Shown in pieces: positions 18,001-26,200 of a stretch of DNA of 64,000 nt. Where the stretch lies: the NCBI RefSeq assembly GCF_000756615.1, contig NZ_CP009288.1:1178001-1242000 (forward strand), read 5' to 3'. The DNA is from Paenibacillus durus. GTDB taxonomy: Bacteria; Bacillota; Bacilli; Paenibacillales; Paenibacillaceae. Under the pieces are notes generated by a model, which saw nothing but the letters and a program-made list of their open reading frames with translations, ran no database searches and was not told the DNA's origin. The stretch's first letter is position 1, and each line of letters starts with the position of its first letter. Made by a program: the position numbers and the translations under genes.

Positions 18001-18263
18001 TGGTGGTCGTTTATAACGCCGTCCGCCTGATCCAAGGGGGCGGCGCCGCACCCGATGCTGCGAAGACGAGTAGCAGCCTGACCTCTTTCGCGGACCGGAG
18101 CAAGCTATCTCCATGGGCTTCGGAAGCGGCGGCCTATCTTATTGACAGCGGCATTGTCAAGGGAGACGGCTCCCGCGAGCTCCGGCCAAAGGATACGCTG
18201 ACAAGAGCGGAAGCAGCCGCCTTGATTCACCGCATGCTTCAGGCAAACGGCTGGATCGACTGA
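12030..18263 (+). CDS. Giant SLH-anchored multidomain GH32 levanase
   Basis: A 2077-residue secreted enzyme. Signal peptide: residues about 1-40 (hydrophobic VLVAILLLGTVMFPG, cleavage near AAA). Four concanavalin-like beta-jellyroll repeats follow (about 59-211, 227-379, 397-552, 566-717); the first two are nearly identical at DNA level with a 504-base offset. The GH32 catalytic module (about 721-1211) has ASDPNG (nucleophile D near 744), FRDPKV (near 869) and ECPDLF (near 924). After it come a Big_2 bacterial Ig-like domain (about 1224-1305), a fifth jellyroll (about 1309-1467) and a ricin-type beta-trefoil with three Q-x-W signatures (NQYW, NQRW, HQKW). An Ala/Pro/Ser linker, a domain I do not recognise and three SLH domains (about 1889-2077) end the chain. 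It should sit on the S-layer wall polymer and cut levan or inulin outside. GTG 12030 is used; ATG 12039 is an alternative. Confidence 0.9.
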   Translation: MGEMGKGKKHPGSRWLNVLVAILLLGTVMFPGSYAAASEAGGANDTGNIGSALTAGVSSNLSGWTVRDKGTIEETPEGLKLSSAENGFALSAEQGESFSYEADVTLLQDSGVVSLIFRSNDSGWGSYMAQLDPGADILKLKDANGDRVLKTESVALSAGETYHLKVTAEGTSLKVYWNGGAEPLLTALDTAYTSGYFGMHVWNSAAVFQNIRMEVINTETKPGTVNSNLSGWTAKDKGMIEETPEGLKLSSAENGFVLSAEQGESFSYEADVTLLQDSGVVSFIFRSNDSGWGSYMAQLDPGADILKLKDADGDRVLKTESVTLSAGETYHLKVTAEGTSLKVYWNGGAEPLLEAEDTAYTSGYFGMHVWNSAAVFQNIYAGQPGKAEPIEMAGVSSNLTGWSQRGVGNASSSPEGLQLTASGEATVMSDTYAQDFTYESDVTLKSADSAGSLLLRSDETGRNGFLVQVDAKAGKIRLLDANSAHPDRLWIEKSIAILPDVSYHVKVKADGNRIQVYWNGKYDPVISAETELYSGNRRLGLRASGAAVFQNIEVSELLTNIEELNSEASGWMKDLQGLKGSSEGAQWSLHLSGSQEGDFVLEANVTIAVYSPSAEAALLFRANEDGSGYWLQLNANEGTVKLVKSGSAGREVLASTSDIPLVPGKKHHIEIHAVGSQISAYVDGYEGAAAQLEDTSYASGLTGLAVTGGSAYFQDVYLTPSGGYYNEIYRPAYHYTPARGSASDPNGLVYFEGEYHLFHQSAGQWAHAVSTDLVHWRRLPLALNWNDLGHVWSGAAIADEHNASGLFGDSGGKGLIAYYTSFNPDKTGGNQQIGLAYSKDKGRTWQYYGNEAIIKNPGYTSGNEPVVWDFRDPKVVRDEAGNRWIMVVSGGDHIRFYTSENLIDWTLTGSFGYGSYIRGGVWECPDLFPLPVDGDNSQTKWVLMISMGANPKTNGSDAEYFIGELTPDGKFVNDNPAGTVLRTDFGKEMYASTSFANVPGGRRIMLAWMTNWDYPFSFPTSPWKGQMTVPRELSLKTTPEGVRLAQTPIVELQDLRGTPFVVSDTDVSADTENILASSFGNAYEIEAELELPEKGAASEFGFRLREGGAQRTVVGYRTGSGKLFVDRSASGRTDFSSKFSSVHEAKVQPENSALKLRILVDESSVEVFAADGRTVFSDVILPDKARSGMSFYAKGGTVNVKSIKVYPLKNIWNEGLQPDESAGRIILDRSLLELGAGESKEIFAGVLPHKSAQELVWTSGDESVVTADPSGSASVVLKAVAPGTAAVTVKTRDGSMSAVITVIVGTFNTNLKKWKPNSSWAVTSEGIRGTFDTDSSYMSGERAADFTYEADVMLPRTGGAGSMLFRSNADGTSGYYFNLDPNMKAARLFYMADGQFQDRQVLAKVPMALTTGVKHHAKITAAGTRITIELDGRQIIDVDDDTFRQGTFGVNVFGGDAYYQNVNVSGTTPADDRLYRFVNAGTGAALTVDSQSSLAKLKALPQQESVNQYWSYYPIKNNAYTIRTGESGKSLDWDTGANTVQLYAYLGYDNQRWLVHDNADGTITILSKFKPDKALEAREDGTVRLENADGSDHQKWRAVKVEASGEQPKPTPSASPSAAPSAVTSAAPSAGESEAPSATPPATPSDAPTPAPAPTPSPVQQPDNGVTGTADQAAASFFSAAKTERVDGSVLEIKLDKAALEQLVGGKAADLQIKVSGKEDIVLSGLSAAEWNRLFQGGSRLTVSTPELIVPLPALSLGDSIEGLGGDAKAEDIGVRLSIEHSPAASNVEKTAASQGYRLLADPLAVKLTLSYKDKSVSAPLKAPVELLMAVPADQAGTQGGIAAVSVQDEGKLFAVPASLKTVNHIRYAVIHEAAGYRTYALLSGRTSFSDTRNHWVQGIAADLADRMMLTGGGDGRFAPDRTVTRAELAALTVRSLGLMGGEIPSAAFRDVPASSWAYGPAALAQRFGLMSGYPGGVFGGSGEVTREQAMVVVYNAVRLIQGGGAAPDAAKTSSSLTSFADRSKLSPWASEAAAYLIDSGIVKGDGSRELRPKDTLTRAEAAALIHRMLQANGWID
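12204..13164 (+). repeat. Near-identical 504-bp-offset tandem duplication inside the levanase gene
   Basis: Bases 12204-12660 and 12708-13164 differ at only scattered positions over about 457 bases. They encode the first two jellyroll repeats. Repeats 3 and 4 are clearly more diverged, so this duplication is recent or kept homogeneous by recombination. Confidence 0.9.
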
Positions 18264-18282
18264 AGCTGATACTATGTACGAA

Positions 18283-18332
18283 GCGGAGCCGTCCGCAGGG
18301 TTTCTGAAACCTTGCGGGTGCTCCGTTTTTTT
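18283..18332 (+). terminator. Terminator after the levanase gene
   Basis: CGGAGC (18284-18289) pairs with GCTCCG (18320-18325), with an inner CGCAGGGTTT/AAACCTTGCG stem, followed by seven T. Confidence 0.85.
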
Positions 18333-18447
18333 GCCTAACAATGAATGAATTCGATGAGGAGCAGAGCCTTTCGCGCCTTCGGCAGGCAGAGTCCGGGAGC
18401 GGCTGGTATAATGGAAGGACCGACTGAAACGAGGAAAGAGGCATGGC

Positions 18448-19005
18448 ATGAAAACACTGCTTGTTACCGGCTACCGGGCGCATGAGCTGGGTATTTTTGA
18501 CCGTAAGCATCCCGGCATTCCCTATATCAAAAAAGCGCTCGCTTCCCGAATGGTCCCGCTGCTGGAAGAGGGGCTGGAGTGGATTATTACCCCCGGCCAG
18601 TACGGAATCGACCTGTGGGCGTGCGAGACCGCGCTGGAGCTAAAAGAACGCTATCCCGGCCTGAAGCTGGGCATAATCGCGGCCCATGCCGCTCCCGAGG
18701 AAAGATGGAAGGAAGAGAAGCAGGACGAGTTCCGCCGGATTGCGGCGGCGGCCGATTATTACGGGGCGGTCAGCAACCGGCCCTACGAAGGAAGCTGGCA
18801 GTTCAAGGCGAGGGATGAGCTGCTGATGCGCAAAAGCGACGGGCTGCTGCTGGTGTATGACGAAGAAGCGCAGGAAGGGAGCCCGAAATACATCAAGGAG
18901 CGGGCGCTGAAGCTGAGTGAAGAGAGCGGGTATGCGCTGCTGACGATTTCGATGGACGATATCCAGAGTATGGCGGATGAGGAGCAGCTGTCTTCATACG
19001 AATGA
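18448..19005 (+). CDS. ypsA: YpsA-like SLOG-superfamily protein (DUF1273)
   Basis: A 185-residue cytoplasmic protein of normal YpsA length. The N-terminal VTGYRAHELGIF and 'WIITPGQYGIDLWACETALEL' correspond to the nucleotide-binding Rossmann-like SLOG fold. 'LKLGIIAAHAAPEERWKE' and 'RDELLMRKSDGLLLVYD' are the other conserved YpsA segments. In Bacillus subtilis and Staphylococcus aureus YpsA is linked to cell-division control; its ligand is not established. A ribosome site GAGGAAAGAGG lies upstream; an out-of-frame ATG overlaps just before the true start at 18448. The gene appears monocistronic, between the levanase terminator and a repeat-rich gap. Confidence 0.88.
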   Translation: MKTLLVTGYRAHELGIFDRKHPGIPYIKKALASRMVPLLEEGLEWIITPGQYGIDLWACETALELKERYPGLKLGIIAAHAAPEERWKEEKQDEFRRIAAAADYYGAVSNRPYEGSWQFKARDELLMRKSDGLLLVYDEEAQEGSPKYIKERALKLSEESGYALLTISMDDIQSMADEEQLSSYE

Positions 19006-19353
19006 ATCGAACCCTAAAACCGTTAAATCAGGGATACTAACTGTTCCCCAAATGCAACGAATCCAGCCATCACTATTCCATAAAAAAGCGGCCCAACCCG
19101 CTGCTGAGGAAGAGAAAAGCAACGCTGAGATTCGTTAGAGTCTTGGGCAGGGGCTGCATGCTCAAATAACGATGGTTCAGTTCGTTAGCCAAACGAGCGA
19201 TGCTTGCGGCTTCCGCTGACTCGGATTTGTTAGCCAAACGAGCGGTCCTTTGGTTTCGCTTAATCGTACATTTTTCAGGTGCGAAAGTTGAGTTCGTTAT
19301 TATGGCATAACCAAGTGAAACTTCTTACAAATTCAATTTAGGGGTGAACCAAC
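19006..19353. other. Intergenic region with repeated TTCGTTAG motifs
   Basis: 348 bases without a gene. GTTAGCCAAACGAGCG occurs twice exactly (19184-19199 and 19229-19244), and TTCGTTA-type cores occur at about 19131, 19181, 19226 (TTTGTTAG) and 19293. It looks like a noncoding interspersed repeat. AGGGGTGA before 19354 is the ribosome site of the nitroreductase gene. Confidence 0.55.
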
Positions 19354-20151
19354 TTGAGAATCGTAGAAATGGAACCTAAGCTGTATGCCAGCATCGAATC
19401 ACGGGTATCCCGCAGGAAGTACACGGCACCACCCGCTGCGGAGCAGCTTGATGAATTGAAGCTCTATGCGGAGGCGCTCAATGAAGACGCAGGAGGAGCC
19501 GTACGGATTGGGGTTTGGGCGGATGGAGCCGAAGATGTATTCGGCGGATTGAGCAACAGCTACGGCATGTTTAGCGGTGTGAAGGCTTTTGCCGCTTTTA
19601 TCGGCAGAGAGAAGAGGGAAGAGGCGCGAGTCAAGACTCTGTGCGGTTATTACGGGGAGCAGTTCGTCCTGAAGGCGAATGCGCTGGGCTTAGGAACATG
19701 CTGGGTTGCAGGCACCTTTGACAAGGCGATGGCGAAGCGGATCGCCGGGGTGGGCGAGGGGGAGCTGCTCATTTGTGTGGCTCCGCTCGGAGCTGTACCG
19801 GATAGCCTCAGCCTGAGGGAGAAGATGGTAAAAGGCTTCTCAACCGGACGCAAGCGCAAGCCGGTTGAGCAATTGCTCCGCAATCCCGGGGAATTGGAGA
19901 CGGCTCCCGGCTGGATGAAATCGGCGCTCGCTGCGGCACGGACCGCCCCGTCGGCGATGAATTCTCAGCCGTGGAGATTTACCCTCTTACCGGCGCAAAA
20001 TGCGCTCGCCGCGCAGGCGGAAGGACGTACCCACCAGGAGTCGGTCGATCTCGGCATTGCTATGGCGCATATCGAGATAGCTGCGCTTCAGGCCGGTGTT
20101 TCCGGAGTGTGGATGGAAGAGGCGGGAACCTGGACGTTTACGGCAAAATGA
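19354..20151 (+). CDS. Nitroreductase-family protein (TM1586-type)
   Basis: A 265-residue single-domain flavoprotein of the nitroreductase superfamily. 'SRVSRRKYTAPP' near the N-terminus is the FMN-phosphate binding SxRRS-like motif. 'GLGTCWVAGTFDKAMAKRI' is the usual nitroreductase helix, and 'AARTAPSAMNSQPWRF' supplies the second conserved FMN-contact block (PSxxNxQPWxF). The order, with the PSAMNSQPW block in the second half, matches the circular duplication-like arrangement of TM1586-type proteins rather than the classic NfsB order. It would reduce nitro- or quinone-type substrates with NAD(P)H; the true substrate is unknown. TTG 19354 is chosen for its spacing from AGGGGTGA. It is convergent with the large minus-strand operon. 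Confidence 0.8.
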   Translation: MRIVEMEPKLYASIESRVSRRKYTAPPAAEQLDELKLYAEALNEDAGGAVRIGVWADGAEDVFGGLSNSYGMFSGVKAFAAFIGREKREEARVKTLCGYYGEQFVLKANALGLGTCWVAGTFDKAMAKRIAGVGEGELLICVAPLGAVPDSLSLREKMVKGFSTGRKRKPVEQLLRNPGELETAPGWMKSALAAARTAPSAMNSQPWRFTLLPAQNALAAQAEGRTHQESVDLGIAMAHIEIAALQAGVSGVWMEEAGTWTFTAK

Positions 20152-20344
20152 GAAGGATTAAGGATGCTTCTCCGCTTCACTTGTCATCACCGTGATTTTC
20201 CGGTGGGAGCGGTTTTCCATTTTCATCCTCGTTTCACGCTCGTATCGATTCGTCAACCGCTAATTTCGGTTTTCAGCCAGACTGGCTTTGGTTTTGATGA
20301 ACTATCGATCCCCGTTTATATCCAACCAGCCCCGGCTTGTTGTG

Positions 20345-23248
20345 TTAAGAGAGAGGCGGGACATTGGCTGAAGCCCTGCCGATGCGCCCGAGCGGGTCAA
20401 TGATCTTAACAGTAACGCTGAAAGCTTGATCGGCTGCCGGGCGGGGTAAACGCGCATACGTACGATAACTGCCCGCCTCCCCCGTACGAACGATAGTGTA
20501 ACCGCCCGGTTCAGCGGCAGATAGGTCCTTTAGGTTGTCAACGGCGGTCACGGCGTCGAGGCGTTCTTCAGCGCGGGTGATTACCGAACCTGCTGTACCA
20601 CACGTCTCCAGTACGATGCTGTGAGGCCCCAAAGGCGTAACAGTCACAGGTGCATGACTGGTCCAACTAATCCATATTTCGGAGCTGCTCGAATCGGATT
20701 CATTGACTCTCAGATCAATGACTTCGGGCGGGCTGTTCGGCGTAAGCAGTAAGGATACCGCCGAAGAGGCCGGCGAGCGGGCTTCGATCACGCCGCGTTG
20801 ATCGTCGCGTGCCGACCAGGCCACGGCACGATACCAGACGCGCAGCCACCCGGGATTGAGTGTATTGTCGGTGAAGCTGATTTCGGAACCGGCAACTTGG
20901 AGAGTCGCAATTGGAGGACCCATGGTATCGGCGTTAGCCGCCAGTTTTTCGTTAGCTGCTCGGTAGAGTTCGACTTGGTCTACAGCAGCGCCGTGACCCA
21001 ATCTTATACGCAGGTTGACTGTTGCTTGCTCTGTCTTTGATACCGGTGCCGCTTCAAGTGAGGGTGCTGACGGTACGGCTAGCTTCGGGGCGGCTACAGC
21101 AATAAACTTCTTGCTGTTGTCCGGCCAAGAAGACTCGACCTGGTTATGGCTCATCGCTGTTACAGCGTATAAGTGTATCACTGAGCTGCCTCGTGGCAGC
21201 GCTGCCTCATAAACCGTCTCAGGCGTAGCAGCGGGGATCAGCTCCTTTTGCACTCGCCGGAAGGCGCTGCGTAGTCCTGAAAGATTGGCAGTACGTAATA
21301 CCGCCAGCCGATCAGTGAAGGGCTTGCTGGTGTCCGGGCCTGGCAGGCCAAGCGCGGCAAGGAGCGTTGTTTCGGTTGCTTCGTAGAGTACATACCCCGC
21401 TATAGTACTGTTGCCAGACCACCTTAACTGCGCACGGCTTACACCTGCAATATCGGGCAAGCTGGCCCACTGCGGCACTTCCGGTACGGCGGGTGGCGGA
21501 GGCGGCGCAGGGTCATAAATCGCTGTGCCTACCGGTTGGCTGAATGGGCTTATATTCCAGTCAGGGATTGAGAGGTGATGAATGTGACACTGGCCTCGAG
21601 CCTGAGCCTGAAAGAATCGGTAACGTTGTCCGGCAAAATGGATAGGGATCGTAGTGCTTAGTCTATAGAAGCGAACCTCCGGCTCCGACGGATCCGGGTC
21701 CTGCGCTCCGCCCCAGCCAGCGGCAAGTTCTCGTTTAGAATCCAGCGGGATAACCTCAAAACCGCTGGACTCAGGCTGTTCATAGCCGCTAAACTGCAAA
21801 CGCACCGTGAACAGCCGGCTGCCGGGATCGTCTTCGTAAGTGCCGATCAATTCGATGAATTCCGGACTGCGATTGGACCAATCCCAGGAGAAATCGATCA
21901 CAGCCGCACCGGATGGATCTAATTTGACCGAAAGAACGGAGGGCGTCTGAGGCGGTTCATCCGGGCCTTGGAAAAAGGTCGTGGTCCAAGGGCTCCAGCG
22001 GCCAAAAATATCCTGAGCGGCTACCGCATAGCTGCACTTCAAGCCCTGTGAGTTGGCGATCAAGTGAGAATCACTAATGGTCGCCAGGTGCACGACGTGA
22101 TCGGTAAAGATCACGGGACGGGCTTGATCCGGCTTGCTGGCGACAAACGAGTGCCAGCCTCTAACAAGTTCGGGACGCCGGGTTAACAGGATCTCAGACC
22201 GCCAGGATTCAGGGCCGAAACGTCCAACAGCGTAGGTAACCGGGTGGCTCGTGCTGTTTGGCGGCAGGAAAGAGTAGTTAGGGTTCTCGGACCGATCCCA
22301 ACTGACGCCGATGTTTTCTAGTACTGGACCATCAAGTACCTGCGGCCGATTGCGGGCGATAATGCGGGCGGATAGGCCAGTGGGCGCCTTCGGCGCGGGT
22401 AACTCCAGGTTTACGGTGACGACATCCGCCAATTCGAATTCATACTCCCGATCTCCTACCTGCAGCCCATGGCGGACCGTAACCATATAGAGATCGTCAT
22501 CTTCACCATCAGGGATGCGCGCCGTGCCAAAGCCAAGTGCCAAGGCTGCCAAGGGGTCCGTTCCGGCTCCCATCAGCAGAAGCCCGAGCGGGTGCCATTC
22601 ACTACGGGCAGGCGGATGAAGCCCGGCCACAGCCTGTACCTGTTGAAGCAGCAAGCGGGGATTGAGCTGCCCCGGGTAAGCTTCCGCCTCTTTTACCACG
22701 TACTTGTCATGGTCACGCCCGTTGGAGAGGTCGCGAAGCATGGCTTCGATACCGCGCAGCAGCCTGCTCTTAAGCAAATCATCAAGGTAGGCTTCCGGGT
22801 CTGGCGGCTCCCAATCGGGCAGGGAGATGTTGCTTCGGGACAACCGGGTCCAGCCGGTACGCGGCGCACCCAGCTTCAACCGCCGAAGAGCCGCCCGGAT
22901 CGGGGACAAAAGCTGATTAATCGGCCCCTGATCATTCAGGTCATAGCCGGTATCGGCCCACGAGTCGTCGACCGGAAGGCCAATAACCTCAAGCGGTTCC
23001 CAGCCCGGCAGGTTTGCTAATTCCTGGGTGCTCAGGTTACCGCCCGGGTGACGATTCTTCCACAGGAAGAATGGCTGTCTTGGGAGGCCAAGCGCAGGAT
23101 GCAGCATCCAGCGGAATTGGAGGGCGGCTTCATCCATTTCTGTATGCGGAACAGTTTCTTTGTATTGTGAACGAGTGAACTCATCGCTCCAATGGACTCT
23201 TGCTGACTGTAGTTTAAACAAATGAGGTAAAACCCAACGCTTGCTCAT
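20345..23248 (-). CDS. Unrecognised 967-residue protein with fibronectin-III-like repeats
   Basis: I do not recognise this protein. It has no signal peptide and no membrane segment. The N-terminal ~300 residues have a mixed alpha/beta look with an early 'SARVHWSDEFTRSQY'. From about 300 on there are at least four segments with the fibronectin-III/Ig beta-sandwich pattern: 'APTGLSARII', 'TPSVLSVKLDPSGAAVIDFSW', 'QWASLPDIAGVSRAQLRW', 'NSPPEVIDLRVNE..WISW', each followed by Y/V alternation. The start is ATG 23248, preceded by GGAGGATCAATC; this ATG overlaps the TGA of the 1784-residue gene by 4 bases (ATGA), so the two are translationally coupled. It is the last gene of the three-gene operon and converges on the nitroreductase gene. 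Function unknown; its size and repeats suggest a structural or binding scaffold (inference). Confidence 0.75.
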   Translation of the reverse strand: MSKRWVLPHLFKLQSARVHWSDEFTRSQYKETVPHTEMDEAALQFRWMLHPALGLPRQPFFLWKNRHPGGNLSTQELANLPGWEPLEVIGLPVDDSWADTGYDLNDQGPINQLLSPIRAALRRLKLGAPRTGWTRLSRSNISLPDWEPPDPEAYLDDLLKSRLLRGIEAMLRDLSNGRDHDKYVVKEAEAYPGQLNPRLLLQQVQAVAGLHPPARSEWHPLGLLLMGAGTDPLAALALGFGTARIPDGEDDDLYMVTVRHGLQVGDREYEFELADVVTVNLELPAPKAPTGLSARIIARNRPQVLDGPVLENIGVSWDRSENPNYSFLPPNSTSHPVTYAVGRFGPESWRSEILLTRRPELVRGWHSFVASKPDQARPVIFTDHVVHLATISDSHLIANSQGLKCSYAVAAQDIFGRWSPWTTTFFQGPDEPPQTPSVLSVKLDPSGAAVIDFSWDWSNRSPEFIELIGTYEDDPGSRLFTVRLQFSGYEQPESSGFEVIPLDSKRELAAGWGGAQDPDPSEPEVRFYRLSTTIPIHFAGQRYRFFQAQARGQCHIHHLSIPDWNISPFSQPVGTAIYDPAPPPPPAVPEVPQWASLPDIAGVSRAQLRWSGNSTIAGYVLYEATETTLLAALGLPGPDTSKPFTDRLAVLRTANLSGLRSAFRRVQKELIPAATPETVYEAALPRGSSVIHLYAVTAMSHNQVESSWPDNSKKFIAVAAPKLAVPSAPSLEAAPVSKTEQATVNLRIRLGHGAAVDQVELYRAANEKLAANADTMGPPIATLQVAGSEISFTDNTLNPGWLRVWYRAVAWSARDDQRGVIEARSPASSAVSLLLTPNSPPEVIDLRVNESDSSSSEIWISWTSHAPVTVTPLGPHSIVLETCGTAGSVITRAEERLDAVTAVDNLKDLSAAEPGGYTIVRTGEAGSYRTYARLPRPAADQAFSVTVKIIDPLGRIGRASANVPPLS

Positions 23249-26200
23249 GATTGATCCTCCCAAGGAGCCATTGCCAGGCTGACCGTTGTTAGCGAAGCTG
23301 TTTTGACGGCAGTATAACCTTCGAACAATATATGATAGGTGCGGCGCAGTGCCAAAGACAGCGTTCCACCTCTCGCCGAAGGCTTAAGAACGACCAGTGT
23401 ACGGCCGCCGCCGCTGGAACGGACGAAGCGGGACACTAGACGAACGCCCGCTGGCGTCTCGATTACGTCCAACCAGGTTACAGGTTGTAGTTGGTACCGG
23501 CGCGTACCGTGACTATCCGTCACTTCTTGCGGAACATCGCGCCAGCGCCATAGCGGTTCGGTCGTCTCGATCAGCAGAGCAAAGGGCTGCGGGGGCGTAC
23601 CTAGAGCACCGTCTTTCCAGATCACCGTCAGGTGGGGGCTCACCAGCCGGGCGAGATCGCCCCAGCGCGCTCTCCGTAACGCGTTTTCGATATCCAGGTC
23701 GCTAACCTGTAAGACCGAAGGCCCCGGATTCTGAGCGGCGAGCATCGCCAGCGGCGCAGTACTTGCGATGCGGCGGTGCTGCACTTGTGTCTTGTTAACG
23801 TCAGCCGCCAGCGCCTCCATGCTCTCGTAGCGCGAGGTGCTGAAATGCCGCCGGAACATGGGGTGAACAGGTGCGGCGGCAGAAGGCCGTGCTTCTAGAT
23901 CGAGAATATAGTCGGTCAGCGGCTCCAGTTTCATTTTTAGTGTAACCCGCTCGTGAGCAGCTGTTTGGTTAGAGACGTTTAAGCAGGGCTGTCCGGCCAG
24001 CGCTTCTCGCAGCGAACTTTCAAAAGGCGTCATGGCGACTGCCGCAATACCTAACGGAGGAAACACACTATTCCCCAGTTTGGCTACCGCAGCATCAAAC
24101 CCCGGAGCCGCCTGCGGATGCTTGCCGGAGGCAGCCTTGACCACGGCGAATAGCTCCTGGTTGTAAACCTTGAACAGTTTACGTGTCGCATTGGTAGCAA
24201 ACACGACCCGAAGCGGGTCGCCATAAAAAAAGAAATTCTGCACCGGTCCAGGATCAGTCGCCAGAACCCATGGATCGAGCCGCTCGGGCGGCTTCGTATC
24301 GGTCTTGAAGCGGAACTGCTGCCTTTGACCAGTCTGTTTCTGGATATCGCCTTCCTTTGGATTACCGTTCCCGTCATTGTCCGCCACTTCCACATCATAA
24401 GTCAGGTCAACCGTATAAATGGCGTCAGGACGAAGCAGTGCCCGCTTGCCCTGATCTGCTCCAAGCGCCCCATTCACAACATCGATGTTCCGCTTAACGG
24501 CTTCTTTGTCGTAGCTGAAGCGTAAGAATTCGGCTTCAAGCAGACCCTCGATGATCAGCAGCCCCCAGTTTGGGAGCAACCCGATTTTATTTGAGTCACA
24601 GTCACAAAAATCTTTCGAGAGGCCAATCTCGATCTGCGCCGTGTCATCGGGTAAATCAGCTTCATATAATACCAGCTTAGCCCGCTCGGCAATCACTGAT
24701 AAGCTGTGGAACCAAAAGTTGCAAGCCCCCTCTGTTAATGGCTTCCAAGGAGCATCGGAATCGTTCCAATCTGAGGGGAGTTCGTCTATATGAGCTATCA
24801 CACGGCTAGTATCCGGAGAGATGGCCTGCTCGAAACCGTTAGGGTTCCCTTCCTTGTCCAGTGCTCGCAAGAGCAGAAACTCATGTCTCCACACTACAGG
24901 ATGGACAAAAAGCAGCAACCGGACGGCTCGCAGTCCGCCGCAGTTAAGGCGAATGGCGTCGGCCAGGGCGCCTAGTCCCCCAGGACGCAAAGCTTGCAGC
25001 ATTTCATCGAAATGATGATCATTGGGAACGGCAGGGCGCAACTGTATGCCAGTATGCGGGGCGACCAGCAGTCGGCCTGGCTCAGCCTGCCTGGAGCATA
25101 TATAAGCCGGATCGGCAAGAATCATCCCGTCGGCAAGCCGTTCATCGGAGCGCCAGGGCTCGGTCACTTGCAGGCGGGTCTCCGGCGGCATGCTGCGGAA
25201 CGTCCCGGGTTCGTCAGGCCACGCAAGCCCTTGTAATCTCCATCCGGACATCGAAGGTCCACCGGGAGCCTGCCGGAACGTCCATAGAACTTTGGTCGGG
25301 GGGGCCACCTCCATACACATGTTGCCCCAGCGGTGTTTGACCCGCTGGTCAAGGCTGGTTGTGCGCTCGGCAGCGGCTGGCGTTGCGTCGGGAATCCAGC
25401 TTAACAGCGCCAACTGCACCTCATTATCACCGCCGCCGCTTGGTTTGCCATACCGGTCCCACCATACGGCGGGTGTGTCACCTTCGTCTACCGGAGGATA
25501 CAATGGAGCACCATTAGCGCTTGTGCAGATAAGCTGGATCGACTTAAGTGTGTAGCGATAAAAACGCTCGCCGCGCCGAACCCAGCCATTCGGCGGCAGT
25601 TTGGAATCAATCGTCCGGTTAAAGAATCTGCACGCTGCATCAACGCAAGGGCGCATTTCCATTTGCAGCACCGGGATGGAGTCAACAGGTACGACTGGCA
25701 GCTTTCCAACCCAATTCCCGGCAAAATATGCGGCATTCCCTAAGCTTCCATCTACTGGACGGTCGACAGCAGAACCGGTCAATAGAGCCGGAGAGCGGCT
25801 GTGAAGCGACAGCGCCCGCACCAGCGGTTCAGCGGGTGGTTTACCCGGGCGTTCGCCCAGTTCCAGCTTGACGCAGCCTTCCACATCGAAAAAAAAGAAA
25901 TCAACCGATCCGCACACTTCCGCCGAAATGAAGTGACCGACGGGGCTGATGATCACCTCAGCCGAAGCTGAAGCTTCGACACTGACGATGAACAGGTGCA
26001 GTTCCCCGCGCAGCGACATCTTACCTATAATCAGAAAGGGCTTAAAGCTGATGCCGACGTCGATTTGGGCGGCGATTTTAAGATACAGGCCGATCTCCTC
26101 AGGTCCCCAGGTGAAGGCGGCGCGAACGCCGGCAGCCACCGAGAAACCATAGAGCGGGCCGATGGAAAAATCCGCCTGGCTGGGAGGCGTCAGGTCGCCG

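Noticed and set aside
19184..19244. CRISPR-like array
   Set aside because: Only two exact copies of a 16-bp unit, no regular spacers and no cas genes in the window.
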